A stretch of 64,000 bases of DNA from Pseudolabrys sp. (lineage in GTDB: Bacteria; Pseudomonadota; Alphaproteobacteria; Rhizobiales; Xanthobacteraceae). The DNA is taken from positions 124,001 through 188,000 of the forward strand of contig JAFIGS010000012.1 in the NCBI GenBank assembly GCA_017849615.1. The letters are read 5' to 3'. The position numbers and the translations under genes were made by a program. Of this stretch, positions 33,005 through 42,235 are shown piece after piece (the stretch's first letter is position 1; every line of letters starts with the position of its first letter). The notes under the pieces were generated by a model. The model did no database searches. It had not been told where the DNA came from and saw nothing but the letters and a program-made list of their open reading frames with translations.

Positions 33005-34552
33005 ATGCTGGACCTTATCAAGCGACGACTGGCCGGGCTGAGATCCGCCCTGTGGGGCGGTCGCCTACGGAATTTCGCGCGCGACCGGCGCGGTAACATC
33101 GCGATCATCACGGCGCTATCGGCGTTGCCCATGCTGGCGACCATGGGCTGCATGGTCGATTTCACGATCGCGTCCATGGTCAGAATCAAGCTGAACAACG
33201 CCGCCGACGCCGCGGCGCTGGCGACGGTCTCGTCGGCCTCGCCGGTGGTGGCGACGGCGAAGGCCAGCAATTCCGTCTCGAACGGCAAGGCATTCGCGGA
33301 CAGCTTCTTCAATGCGGTCGCGAACAGCCTGATCTCGTCGTTCAAGCTCAGCGTCACCGAGACATCGACGGTGACCCTGAGCTCCCGCACGGTCACGGCC
33401 ACCGTAAGCTATACCGGGACCTATCCAGCCTATTTCCTCGGCCTGATCGGCAAGTCGACGATCGCGCTCGCCGGCACCTCGACCGCCGCCTATACGCTGC
33501 CGGCCAACATCGACTTCTACCTGATGATCGATGTGTCCGGCTCGATGGGTATGGCGTCGACGAATGCCGAGCAGGTGAGGCTGCAGTCGGTCAATCCCGA
33601 CAATCTCAGCGACTATCCTTCAGGCTGCACTTTCGCCTGCCACTTCTCCGGCAGTCAGGGCTTCCAGATCTCGCGCATCGGCACGACGCCGGCGAATATC
33701 TCCAGCGGCACCTATCCGACCAACAGTTCTCGCATCAACTGGTCGGCGACGCCCGTCAGTTCCTGCGCGAGCCCGGGTACGACATCGTGCATCCAGTTGC
33801 GTGCCGATGCGGTCGGCTACGCCGTCAATGCGCTGCTGACGCAGGCCAACACGACGCAGACGAATACCGGAACACCCAACCAGTTTCGTGTCGGCATCTA
33901 CCCCTTCATTCAGTACCTTTGCAGCGCCTCGAACGGCAGCAGCAATTCGTGCTCGGTCGGACTGACGACCAGCCTGACCGGCTCGACGATCACGAGCTTC
34001 GCCGCGCAGCTCGCGAACCTGCTGGACACCGGCGCCAATGCGACGCTCGGCTCCGGCGGTACGCATTACGAAAACGCCTTCAGCAAAATGCTGTCCAGCG
34101 TCTTGCCCGCGACCGGCGGCACAGGGACGTCGACAAGCCCGCTGACATATCTCTTCATTATCGGCGACGGCTCGCAGGACTATCAAACGCAGTGGAACGG
34201 CAACTGGTCGTCGCAGAACTGGAGCCCCACGGCGGCGGTGCCCTATCAGAACTCGGCCACCATTATTCCGCCGAACTCCGTCGACTCGACGGACTACTGC
34301 GCCCAGATCAAGGCGCGTGGCATCACCATTTCGGTGCTCTATATTCCGTACCAGACCATCGGCAACGCCAACGCCTCATTCGCGAGCAACGAGGACGGCT
34401 ATGCCAACGCCAATATTCCGAAAGTTCCGGCGGCGCTGCAGAGCTGCGCCTCGCCGAGCTTTTTCTTCACCGCCAGTACGCCCGCGGCCATCCAGTCCGC
34501 GCTGCTGACCATGTTTCAGCAGGCCGTGAGCACCGCGCACATCTCGCAATAG
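33005..34552 (+). CDS. TadG-like pilus protein with von Willebrand A domain
   Basis: The protein has 515 residues. Residues 27-60 (DRRGNIAIITALSALPMLAT and beyond) are the TadG N-terminal anchor, followed by LNNAADAAALAT, a hallmark of the family. A vWA fold begins near residue 168: the MIDAS motif is DVSGS with Asp176, Ser178 and Ser180, and a later LTYLFIIGDG strand fits. The head is Ser/Thr/Asn-rich with about eight Cys. TadG proteins act at the periplasmic face of Tad pili; vWA forms may bind a metal-dependent adhesion partner. The C-terminus ends in a helix after FFFTAS. Confidence 0.85.
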   Translation: MLDLIKRRLAGLRSALWGGRLRNFARDRRGNIAIITALSALPMLATMGCMVDFTIASMVRIKLNNAADAAALATVSSASPVVATAKASNSVSNGKAFADSFFNAVANSLISSFKLSVTETSTVTLSSRTVTATVSYTGTYPAYFLGLIGKSTIALAGTSTAAYTLPANIDFYLMIDVSGSMGMASTNAEQVRLQSVNPDNLSDYPSGCTFACHFSGSQGFQISRIGTTPANISSGTYPTNSSRINWSATPVSSCASPGTTSCIQLRADAVGYAVNALLTQANTTQTNTGTPNQFRVGIYPFIQYLCSASNGSSNSCSVGLTTSLTGSTITSFAAQLANLLDTGANATLGSGGTHYENAFSKMLSSVLPATGGTGTSTSPLTYLFIIGDGSQDYQTQWNGNWSSQNWSPTAAVPYQNSATIIPPNSVDSTDYCAQIKARGITISVLYIPYQTIGNANASFASNEDGYANANIPKVPAALQSCASPSFFFTASTPAAIQSALLTMFQQAVSTAHISQ

Positions 34553-34579
34553 CCGCGGAGGCGTGTATAAGCACGCGCT

Positions 34580-37033
34580 GTGCGAAGCTTCGATTCACCC
34601 CTGCCGATCGACGACGCGCTGCCGCGCCTCATTGGGGCGCTGCGCGTGCGTGAGGCCGCCGTGCTGGTGGCGCCGCCCGGCGCCGGCAAGACCACACGTG
34701 TGCCGCTGGTGCTGATCGACGAAGCCTGGGCCGCCGGAAAGAAAATCCTGCTGCTGGAGCCGCGCCGGCTGGCGGCCCGTGCCGCCGCGGCGCGCATGGC
34801 GGCGACGCTGGGCGAGCAGGTCGGCGAGACGGTTGGCCTGCGCGTGCGCTTCGGCTCGAAGATTTCGAAGAAGACCCGCATCGAGGTTGTCACCGAAGGC
34901 GTGTTTACCCGCCTGGTGCTCGACGATCCCTCGCTCGACGGCATCGCCGCCGTGCTGTTCGACGAATTTCATGAACGGTCTCTGGATGCCGATCTCGGGC
35001 TCGCTCTGGCGCGCGACGTGCAACAGGGTCTCCGCGACGATCTCAAGGTGCTGGTGATGTCGGCGACGCTCGACGGCGCGCGCGTCGCGGCGCTGATCGG
35101 CGACGCGCCGATCGTCGAGAGCGAGGGCCGCGCCTTTCCGGTGGAGACGCGTTATCTCGGCCGCAGCCCGACGGAGCGCATCGAGCGGCAGGTGGCCGAT
35201 GCGGTGAAACGTGCGCTGCGCGCCGACGCCGGTTCGGCGCTGGTCTTTCTGCCCGGCGCCGGCGAAATCCGCCGCACCGAGACGATCCTCAAGGACGAAG
35301 TGCGCGACGCGGACGTCGACATCGTCGCGCTCTATGGCGCGCTGGAGGCACGCGACCAGGATCGCGCTATTTCGCCGGCGCCGCCCGGCAAGCGCAAGGT
35401 GGTGCTGGCGACTTCGATCGCCGAAACCTCGCTGACCATCGAAGGCGTCCGCGTCGTCATCGACTCGGGGCTGGCGCGGGTGCCGCGCTATGAGCCGGAT
35501 GTCGGTTTGACGCGGCTGGAGACCGTCCGGGTGTCGCGCGCCGCCGCCGACCAGCGCCGCGGCCGCGCCGGCCGCACCGAGCCCGGCGTTTGCTACCGTT
35601 TATGGGACGAGCCGCAGACCGGCTCGTTCGACGCCTATACCCGGCCGGAGATTCTCTCCGCCGACCTGTCCAGTTTCGTGCTCGATCTGGCGCAATGGGG
35701 CGCCGGCGCCGCCGCCGGGCTCTCATTCCTTGATGCGCCGCCGTCCGCCGCCATGAAGGAGGCGAAGGCATTGCTGACTGAGCTCGGCGCGCTCGATGCG
35801 CAGGGCCGCATCACCGAGGAAGGCCGCAAGCTGCGGGCCCTGCCATTGCCGCCGCGGCTGGCGCGCATGGTGGTGGATGCCGGCGAACAGGGCGCGGGCG
35901 ATCAGGCGGCGAACATCGCGGCAATCGTCACGGAGCGCGGGCTTGGCGGCGACGACGTCGATCTCACGCATCGTCTCGATCAATTCCGGCGCGAGCGTTC
36001 GCGCCGCGCCGACGACGCGCGGGCGATGGCGAAGCGGTGGGCCTCCGGCAAGGGCGGCGGCGATATGTCCGTCGGCGCTATCCTTTCGCTCGCTTACCCG
36101 GAGCGCGTCGCCAAAAATCGCGGCGCGAGCGGCGCGTTCCTGCTGGCGAACGGCCGCGGCGGCAATGTCGATCCGGCATCGACGCTGGCCCGCCAGCCTT
36201 TCATCGTCGTCGCCGAATTGACCGGCACGGCCAACAACAGCCGCATCGTTCTGGCTGCGCCGATCACGTTCGAAGAAATCGAGCGGCGCTTCGCCGGCAG
36301 GATCGAAGACCGTGATGCCGTCACTTTCGATAGTGCCTCGGCGTCCCTGCGGGCGCGGCGCACGCGGCGGCTCGGTTCGATCGTGCTCGCCGAGCAGGTC
36401 AAGCAGGTGGCGCCGGATGAAGGCACTGCGCGCATCTTCGCAGAGGGCCTGATCGCGCAAGGTCTCGGCAAGCTCGACTGGAGCAAGGCGGCGCTTCAAT
36501 TGCGCACGCGCGTTCAATTCCTGCGCAAGGCTGAAGGCGACGAGTGGCCGGACCTGTCCGATGAAGGTCTAGCGCTATCCGCCGCCGATTGGCTCGAGCC
36601 GCTGCTGATCGACAAGACATCGCGCGGGCAGATCGGCGCCGGCGAGTTGTTCGATGCTGTCAGCAACCTGGTGCTGTGGAATCTGCGCCGCCGCCTCGAT
36701 GACGAAGCGCCGACCCACTTCACCGCGCCGACCGGCACCAACGTCGCCATCGACTACGAGGCGGAGCAGGGACCGACCATTTCCATCCGCTTGCAGGAGC
36801 TGTTCGGTCTGTCCAAGCATCCGTCGATCGCCGGCGGCCGCATCCCGCTGGTCATCGAATTGCTGTCGCCCGGTCACAAGCCGGTTCAGATCACCCGCGA
36901 CCTGCCGGGCTTCTGGCGCGGCTCCTATGCCGACGTCCGCACCGACATGCGCGGGCGGTACCCGCGTCACCCCTGGCCGGACGATCCGGCCTCGGCGCTG
37001 CCAACCCGACGGGCCAAACCCCGTGGGACATAA
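34580..37033 (+). CDS. hrpB: ATP-dependent RNA helicase HrpB
   Basis: This DExH-box helicase has 817 residues. Walker A APPGAGKTT is at residues 31-39, the DEFH box VLFDEFHERSLD near 126-137, motif III SATLDG, motif V TSIAETSLTIEGV, and motif VI QRRGRAGR. The C-terminal HrpB_C region runs to the end. HrpB is a cytoplasmic DEAH-type helicase of uncertain physiological role; loss is tolerated in several bacteria. A GTG start is used because the frame begins with the usual F-x-x-P-L-P-I-D sequence. It follows TadG by 27 bases but is unrelated in function. Confidence 0.95.
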   Translation: MRSFDSPLPIDDALPRLIGALRVREAAVLVAPPGAGKTTRVPLVLIDEAWAAGKKILLLEPRRLAARAAAARMAATLGEQVGETVGLRVRFGSKISKKTRIEVVTEGVFTRLVLDDPSLDGIAAVLFDEFHERSLDADLGLALARDVQQGLRDDLKVLVMSATLDGARVAALIGDAPIVESEGRAFPVETRYLGRSPTERIERQVADAVKRALRADAGSALVFLPGAGEIRRTETILKDEVRDADVDIVALYGALEARDQDRAISPAPPGKRKVVLATSIAETSLTIEGVRVVIDSGLARVPRYEPDVGLTRLETVRVSRAAADQRRGRAGRTEPGVCYRLWDEPQTGSFDAYTRPEILSADLSSFVLDLAQWGAGAAAGLSFLDAPPSAAMKEAKALLTELGALDAQGRITEEGRKLRALPLPPRLARMVVDAGEQGAGDQAANIAAIVTERGLGGDDVDLTHRLDQFRRERSRRADDARAMAKRWASGKGGGDMSVGAILSLAYPERVAKNRGASGAFLLANGRGGNVDPASTLARQPFIVVAELTGTANNSRIVLAAPITFEEIERRFAGRIEDRDAVTFDSASASLRARRTRRLGSIVLAEQVKQVAPDEGTARIFAEGLIAQGLGKLDWSKAALQLRTRVQFLRKAEGDEWPDLSDEGLALSAADWLEPLLIDKTSRGQIGAGELFDAVSNLVLWNLRRRLDDEAPTHFTAPTGTNVAIDYEAEQGPTISIRLQELFGLSKHPSIAGGRIPLVIELLSPGHKPVQITRDLPGFWRGSYADVRTDMRGRYPRHPWPDDPASALPTRRAKPRGT

Positions 37034-37200
37034 GCCGCGGGCGTTTAAACTGTCACAGGAAGACTGTGTCCGCCTTTTTCCGGCCGGTTTGCCGGAGCAA
37101 TTTGGCTGCGAGAGGCGTTAGGGTAATCAACTGGCAATTCCCGCCGCCTATTGTCGCGACAATTTCCTGCCCATTTCCGGCTATCCCCTTCGAGGAATTA

Positions 37201-38700
37201 ATGTATCCGACCCCAAAGCCTTCGCTTAAGCCGAATACCTATGCCTACGAGTCCTCGCCGCTGGTGAAGCCGACCGGCTTCCGGGAATACGACGCGCGCT
37301 GGCTCCTGGAAAAAGAAATCAACCTGATGGGTGTTCAGGCCCTCGGCATGGGCCTCGGCACGCTGATCAAGGAAATGGGCGTCAAGCCGGAGATCGTCAC
37401 CGGCCACGACTTCCGCGGCTATTCCGCCTCGGTGAAGATGGCGCTGATCTCGGGCCTGCTCGCGGCCGGCTGCAAGGTGCACGACATCGGCCTGTGCATG
37501 ACGCCGATGGCCTATTTCGCGCAATTCGAACTCGACGTGCCCTGTGTCGCCATGGTCACGGCCTCGCACAACGACAATGGCTGGACCGGCGTGAAGATGG
37601 GGGCAAACCGGCCGCTCACTTTCGGCCCGAAGGAAATGACCCGGCTGAAGGAGATCGTGCTCGGGGCGAAGTTCGATCTCTCCGGCAACGGTTCGTATCA
37701 TTTCGTCGAGAATTTCCCGGAGCGCTACATCGCCGATCTCACCAAGCGGCCGAAGATCAAGCGCAAGCTCAAGGTCGTCGCCGCCTGCGGCAACGGTACA
37801 GCCGGCGCTTTCGCCCCGCGCATTCTCGAAGCCATCGGCTGCGAGGTGGTGCCGCTCGATTGCGAGCTCGACCACACCTTCCCGCGCTACAATCCGCACA
37901 CCGAAGACATGAAGATGCTGCACGCCATGCGCGACGCGGTGCTCATGAACAAGGCCGACGTCGCGCTCGGCTTCGACGGCGACGGCGACCGCTGCGGCGT
38001 CGTCGATAACGAGGGCGAGGAGATTTTCGCCGACAAGGTCGGCGTCATGCTGGCGCGCGACATGTCGGCGTTGCACAAGAATTCGACCTTCGTCGTCGAC
38101 GTGAAATCAACCGGCCTGTTCCTCACGGATCCGGTGCTGAAGGCAAACGGCGTCAAGGCGGATTACTGGAAGACCGGCCATTCCTACATCAAGCGCCGCG
38201 TCAACGAGCTCGGCGCCGTCGCGGGTTTCGAGAAGTCGGGCCACTTCTTCTTCAACAAGCCGTTCGGCCGCGGCTATGACGACGGCATGATCTTCGCGCT
38301 GGCGGTTTGCGACATGCTCGACCGCAACCCCGACAAGACCATGGCCGACCTGCGCAAGGCGCTGCCCAAGACCTGGGGCTCGCCGACCATGGCGCCGCAT
38401 TGCGACGACGAGAAGAAATACGGCATCGTCGATGCGGTGGTGAAGCACTTCGAGGACATGAAGAAGGACGGCATACGCTTCGCCGGCCAGCCGATCCGCG
38501 ATCTCGTCACCGTCAACGGCGTGCGCGTCACGGTCGAGGACGGCACCTGGGGTCTGGTGCGCGCGTCGTCGAACAAGCCGGAATTGGTGGTCGTCGTCGA
38601 AAGTCCGGTGTCGGAAGCGCGCATGCGCGAGATGTTCAAGGCGGTGGACGGCGTGCTGCGCACGCATCCGGAAGTCGGCGAGTATAATCAGACGATTTGA
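37201..38700 (+). CDS. Phosphomannomutase/phosphoglucomutase
   Basis: This cytoplasmic phosphohexomutase has 499 residues and interconverts the 1- and 6-phosphates of glucose and/or mannose to supply nucleotide sugars. The catalytic Ser122 lies in VTASHNDNGWTG, the metal loop is GFDGDGDRCGV, the sugar-binding loop is FEKSGHFFF, and the phosphate-binding segment is VRASSNKPEL near the C-terminus. GAGGAATTA precedes the chosen ATG; a longer frame upstream lacks a ribosome-binding site. It would support ugd and the glycosyltransferases of this window. It stands alone, with a repeat downstream. Confidence 0.93.
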   Translation: MYPTPKPSLKPNTYAYESSPLVKPTGFREYDARWLLEKEINLMGVQALGMGLGTLIKEMGVKPEIVTGHDFRGYSASVKMALISGLLAAGCKVHDIGLCMTPMAYFAQFELDVPCVAMVTASHNDNGWTGVKMGANRPLTFGPKEMTRLKEIVLGAKFDLSGNGSYHFVENFPERYIADLTKRPKIKRKLKVVAACGNGTAGAFAPRILEAIGCEVVPLDCELDHTFPRYNPHTEDMKMLHAMRDAVLMNKADVALGFDGDGDRCGVVDNEGEEIFADKVGVMLARDMSALHKNSTFVVDVKSTGLFLTDPVLKANGVKADYWKTGHSYIKRRVNELGAVAGFEKSGHFFFNKPFGRGYDDGMIFALAVCDMLDRNPDKTMADLRKALPKTWGSPTMAPHCDDEKKYGIVDAVVKHFEDMKKDGIRFAGQPIRDLVTVNGVRVTVEDGTWGLVRASSNKPELVVVVESPVSEARMREMFKAVDGVLRTHPEVGEYNQTI

Positions 38701-38707
38701 CCTAAGT

Positions 38708-38837
38708 GTCGTCCCGGGCGACCGAAGGGAGGCCCGGGACCCATACTCCGCAGCCAATCGATGGGTCACGGCGTATGGGTCGCCGCCTTAGGCGTTCGAA
38801 GAACGCCGTCCTTTGGACGGCTATGCGCGGGGACGAC
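38708..38837. repeat. GTCGTCCCGGG-type dispersed repeat
   Basis: The element begins GTCGTCCCGGGCGACC and ends GGGGACGAC, with internal CCCGGGACCCATACTCCG and CGGCGTATGGGTCGCC arms. It shares GTCCCGGG and CCCGGGAC arms with the two hairpins beside ahcY. It lies between the phosphohexomutase and the flavoprotein gene. Confidence 0.65.
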
Positions 38838-38891
38838 GGAGCGAACTATCTTTCCCTGCCGTCCGCCCTTGTGCTGTGACACACTCCCGCC

Positions 38892-40019
38892 ATGCGCATT
38901 GCCATTCTCGGCGCCGGCCCGGCCGGCCTTTACCTCTCGTTCCTGATCAAGCGCCGCGCGCCGAACGCGGACGTCACCGTCATCGAGCAGAACCCGGCCG
39001 ACGCCACTTTCGGTTTCGGCGTGGTGTTCTCTGACCGGGCGCTGGAATTCCTGCGCGAGGACGATGAGGAAACCTACGCCGCCATCGTGCCGGCGATGGT
39101 GTCCTGGCGCGATATGACGCTCAACCATCCCGCCGAGCGCATCGTCATCGATGGCATCGGCTTCGCCGCCATCGAGCGCCTGAAGCTGCTGCAACTGCTG
39201 CAGGCGCGCGCCGCGTCGGCGAATGTCACGGCGATCTATGGCTGCGCGGTGAAGTCGCTGGACGAACTCGATGACTTCGATGTCGTCATCGGCGCCGACG
39301 GCGTCAATTCGCTGGTGCGGCGTACCTATGCGAGGGAGCTTGGCGCGAGCGTCGGGCATCTCACCAATCGCTTCGCCTGGTTCGGCACCGGGCAGGTGTT
39401 CGAGACACTGACGCAGACTTTCGTCGATACCGAATGGGGCCCGTTCAACGCGCATCATTATCGCTACGCGCCGGACCGCTCAACCTTCATCGTCGAGACC
39501 GGCGCCGACACTTTTGCGCGCGCCGGCCTCGCGAGTATGACTCAGGCGCAATCGCAGGCCTTCTGCGAGAAGATTTTTGCCGCAACGCTCGATGGCGAGC
39601 CGCTGATAACCAATAATTCGATCTGGCGGCAGTTTCCTCTGATCCACAACGAACGCTGGTCGCACGGCAAGTATGTGCTGATGGGCGACGCGCTGCACAC
39701 CGCTCATTTTTCTATCGGTTCCGGCACGCGCCTCGCGCTGGAAGACGCCATCGCTCTCGGCAAGGCGCTCGCCGCGCATCCCAAGGACACCTCGGCGGCT
39801 TTTGCCGCCTACGAGGAGGCGCGGCGGCCGGTGCTGGAGAAGCTCGTCGGCGGCGCCAATGACAGCGCGGCCTGGTACGAGAATTTCGGCGCGCATATGA
39901 AGCTTGTGCCCGCCGATTTCGCCATGAGTTACATCACGCGCTCGGGCCGCGTCGACATCGAGCGGCTGCGCAAATTGTCGCCGCAGTTTGTGACATGGTG
40001 GGAGAAGGCAAATACATAA
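38892..40019 (+). CDS. FAD-dependent aromatic monooxygenase, salicylyl-CoA-hydroxylase-like
   Basis: The protein has 375 residues. The N-terminal FAD motif GAGPAGLYLSFLIKRR, the FGFGVVFSD segment, the DG motif VVIGADGVNSLVRR and the GDALHTAHFSIGSGTRLALE motif define a group A flavin monooxygenase. The closest pattern I recall is the N-terminal half of the bifunctional salicylyl-CoA 5-hydroxylase/2-aminobenzoyl-CoA monooxygenase proteins, which carry a C-terminal Old Yellow Enzyme domain; that domain is absent here. A CoA ligase partner is not in the window. It is convergent with a hypothetical secreted protein, 13 bases away. Confidence 0.82.
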   Translation: MRIAILGAGPAGLYLSFLIKRRAPNADVTVIEQNPADATFGFGVVFSDRALEFLREDDEETYAAIVPAMVSWRDMTLNHPAERIVIDGIGFAAIERLKLLQLLQARAASANVTAIYGCAVKSLDELDDFDVVIGADGVNSLVRRTYARELGASVGHLTNRFAWFGTGQVFETLTQTFVDTEWGPFNAHHYRYAPDRSTFIVETGADTFARAGLASMTQAQSQAFCEKIFAATLDGEPLITNNSIWRQFPLIHNERWSHGKYVLMGDALHTAHFSIGSGTRLALEDAIALGKALAAHPKDTSAAFAAYEEARRPVLEKLVGGANDSAAWYENFGAHMKLVPADFAMSYITRSGRVDIERLRKLSPQFVTWWEKANT

Positions 40020-40032
40020 CGGGCAGCGTCAT

Positions 40033-41301
40033 TCACTCGCTGCAGTCGCCGCCCGGCTTGTGGATCTTGACGGCGGAAAGGACAATTGTATTGCGCGACC
40101 ACGCCAGTCTGATGTCGGCAGTGCCGCCCGTGGGGCAGGCATTGCTGTCGTTCTTGCGCCATAGCGGCGTGCGCGCCATTAGCGTCTTGTAGTTCGGGAA
40201 AATGCCTTTCCACGCGCCCAGGCCGGCTGGCAGGCGCTTCTCCAGCGTCTTGCGCCAGGAGTCCGTATCGACGTCGGTCCAGCGGCCGTCGCGCCAAAGA
40301 TAAAGGGCCTCGTGGTTGAAATTGCCGGTACCGCTTGCCGAGCCGGGAATATGCAGGAGGGTTCTTGAACCGGTGCGCAAAATCTCCGGCGTGCCGAAGG
40401 TGACGTTGTCGTCATCCGGCGCCAGCCGGAGCCGCAGCTTCCCATCGCTGCGTCGTTCGAAGATGGCGGTGCGCGTTTCGGTGACGATGTCTTTCTTGGT
40501 GGCGGCGATGGCGTAGAGCGCGTAAACGAAGGTCCGGCCGTCCACCGCGCCGACGTTGCCGAATGTCTTGACCGTGCAGGTTTCGCCTTTGAGCAGGTCC
40601 AGGGCGTCCTGGATGCAGTCGCTTCGCGCGCCGGCTTCCGTAAAGGCCACGTCGAACGGCGTCGGAGCATAGGCCGAATCGCAGGTCGTCGCTTGTGTGC
40701 CGCAGGCCCGCTCGTTCCAGCCGCGCAATGGCTTGGCCTTGGGCGCGATCGACGGCGCCAGTCTGATTGTCACATCGACAAAATGGCCGGCGCAGCCGTG
40801 AACGGCCATCACGTCGTAACTGTCCGGCCCGTAGCGACTGCCGTCCTTGAACTCGCCGGAGAGCTTCGCGATCGCCTTGGCGTCGACGTCCGGCGCATCG
40901 CGGAGCACGCCGCCGCCCAGCGTAAAACCAACCAAGCGTCCGGAAATCCAGCCGGGCCCCTTGAACACCAGCTTGTCATCCGATCTGGCGCGCGCGTCGC
41001 GGATCAGAAGCCAGCCGTCCGTGGCGCCGATGACATGAAATTCGGCGCCGACGAGATCGGTCGCGCCGGGCTCGATCGGTTCGCGTGGCGGGAGGTGGCC
41101 GACAATCGGTGCCCGCGTGCTCGGGGTGGCACGCAGGTTAGTGCCGCGAGGATCGGTGTCTTTGTTGTAGCCTCCGGTGTCGCATCGGTCGATGCCTGCG
41201 GTATCGACCTGCGTCGCCGGTGCCGGCGAAGCCAGAAAGCAAGCGATCGCCAGAATAACCCAACCGGCCCGTGTCGTTTTCGCGCAGTGCATCTTCGCCA
41301 T
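40033..41301 (-). CDS. Hypothetical secreted protein with SH3-like region
   Basis: I do not recognise a family over the whole length of 422 residues. A signal peptide occupies about residues 1-29 (VILAIACFLASPAPA). The next 90 residues look like a bacterial SH3 segment (GTNLRATPSTRAPIVGHLPP, then GWLLIRD and WISGRLVGF). The remainder contains several Cys (HGCAGHFV, ERACGTQATTC, SDCIQDALD) likely in disulfides. The stop lies 13 bases from the convergent flavoprotein. It precedes the SDR gene by 33 bases in the same orientation but is downstream of it. Confidence 0.7.
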   Translation of the reverse strand: MAKMHCAKTTRAGWVILAIACFLASPAPATQVDTAGIDRCDTGGYNKDTDPRGTNLRATPSTRAPIVGHLPPREPIEPGATDLVGAEFHVIGATDGWLLIRDARARSDDKLVFKGPGWISGRLVGFTLGGGVLRDAPDVDAKAIAKLSGEFKDGSRYGPDSYDVMAVHGCAGHFVDVTIRLAPSIAPKAKPLRGWNERACGTQATTCDSAYAPTPFDVAFTEAGARSDCIQDALDLLKGETCTVKTFGNVGAVDGRTFVYALYAIAATKKDIVTETRTAIFERRSDGKLRLRLAPDDDNVTFGTPEILRTGSRTLLHIPGSASGTGNFNHEALYLWRDGRWTDVDTDSWRKTLEKRLPAGLGAWKGIFPNYKTLMARTPLWRKNDSNACPTGGTADIRLAWSRNTIVLSAVKIHKPGGDCSE

Positions 41302-41334
41302 GCTATTGCTCCATCCGCCTGCGCGCGGCAGCCG

Positions 41335-42120
41335 TCAGGCGTTGCGCATTTGCTTCCGCAGTGTCGGCAAACCAATTCCGGTCGAATCGAAGCCGCCATC
41401 GACGCACAGGATTTGCCCGGTGATGTAGCTCGCCCGCTCGCTCGACAGGAAGAAGATGGCCTCCGCCAGTTCCTCCTCGAGCCCGTAGCGGTTGAGCGGC
41501 ATGTGGTCGTGATAGTCGGCGCGGATTTCCGGCGTGTGCACCGCCTTCGCCATCGCCGTATCCACCGGCCCCGGCGCCACGGCGTTGACGCGGATGCTGT
41601 ATTGCGCGAGCTCCGCCGCCTGCTGCTTGGTCAAATGCGCCAGCCCCGCCTTGCTGGTGCCGTAGGCGGTGCGCAGCGTTGAGGCGCGGAGGCCGGAGAT
41701 CGACGTGATGTTGACGATCGCGCCGCCGCCGCCGTCGCGCATTAACGGCGCCGCCGCCTGCGCGCACAAAAACGGCCCGGTCAGGTTCACCGCCATCACC
41801 CGCGACCAGTCCTCGTAGGTGACGTCGAGGATCGGCTTGAAAATCGCGATGCCGGCATTGTTGACGAGGGCATCGAGCCGGCCGAACTGGCGGGCGACGG
41901 CGTCGAAAGCCAGCATCACCGCGTCCGGCTGCGCCACGTCGCATTCGATGGCCATGATGTCGTGCTCATGGGCCAGCGCGGCATGGGCGGCGTGCAGGGT
42001 CTCGGAATTGATGTCGAGCAGCGCGACCTTGTAGCCCTCGGCCAGAAAGCGCTTCGCCGCCGCGAGCCCGATGCCGCGCGCGGCCCCGGTGACCAGCGCC
42101 ACTTTGTCAGTTGTCGTCAT
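41335..42120 (-). CDS. Short-chain dehydrogenase/reductase
   Basis: This NAD(P)-dependent oxidoreductase has 261 residues. The cofactor motif TGAARGIG is at residues 12-19, NNAGIA near 88, the catalytic Ser in ITSISGL, and Tyr-x-x-x-Lys in AYGTSKAG. The acidic Asp in LLDINSE after beta-2 favours NAD over NADP. GGGAGG lies five bases before the ATG. The substrate is unknown. It heads a minus-strand pair with the SH3-like secreted protein and is divergent from a small eRF1-like gene. Confidence 0.9.
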   Translation of the reverse strand: MTTTDKVALVTGAARGIGLAAAKRFLAEGYKVALLDINSETLHAAHAALAHEHDIMAIECDVAQPDAVMLAFDAVARQFGRLDALVNNAGIAIFKPILDVTYEDWSRVMAVNLTGPFLCAQAAAPLMRDGGGGAIVNITSISGLRASTLRTAYGTSKAGLAHLTKQQAAELAQYSIRVNAVAPGPVDTAMAKAVHTPEIRADYHDHMPLNRYGLEEELAEAIFFLSSERASYITGQILCVDGGFDSTGIGLPTLRKQMRNA

Positions 42121-42235
42121 GATGCCTCCCGTGCCCGCCATTATGAGGTAGATCAAAACAGGCCGGCCGGCTTCGCGCCAGTATGCGCACGAATTGAGGC
42201 CTGCCAAGGTCGTTATCGTTCAAGGGGTTGCCGAC

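Noticed and set aside
37034..37200. Longer N-terminus for the phosphohexomutase
   Set aside because: The upstream in-frame start would add 45 residues without family similarity, while the chosen ATG has a strong GAGGAA site.
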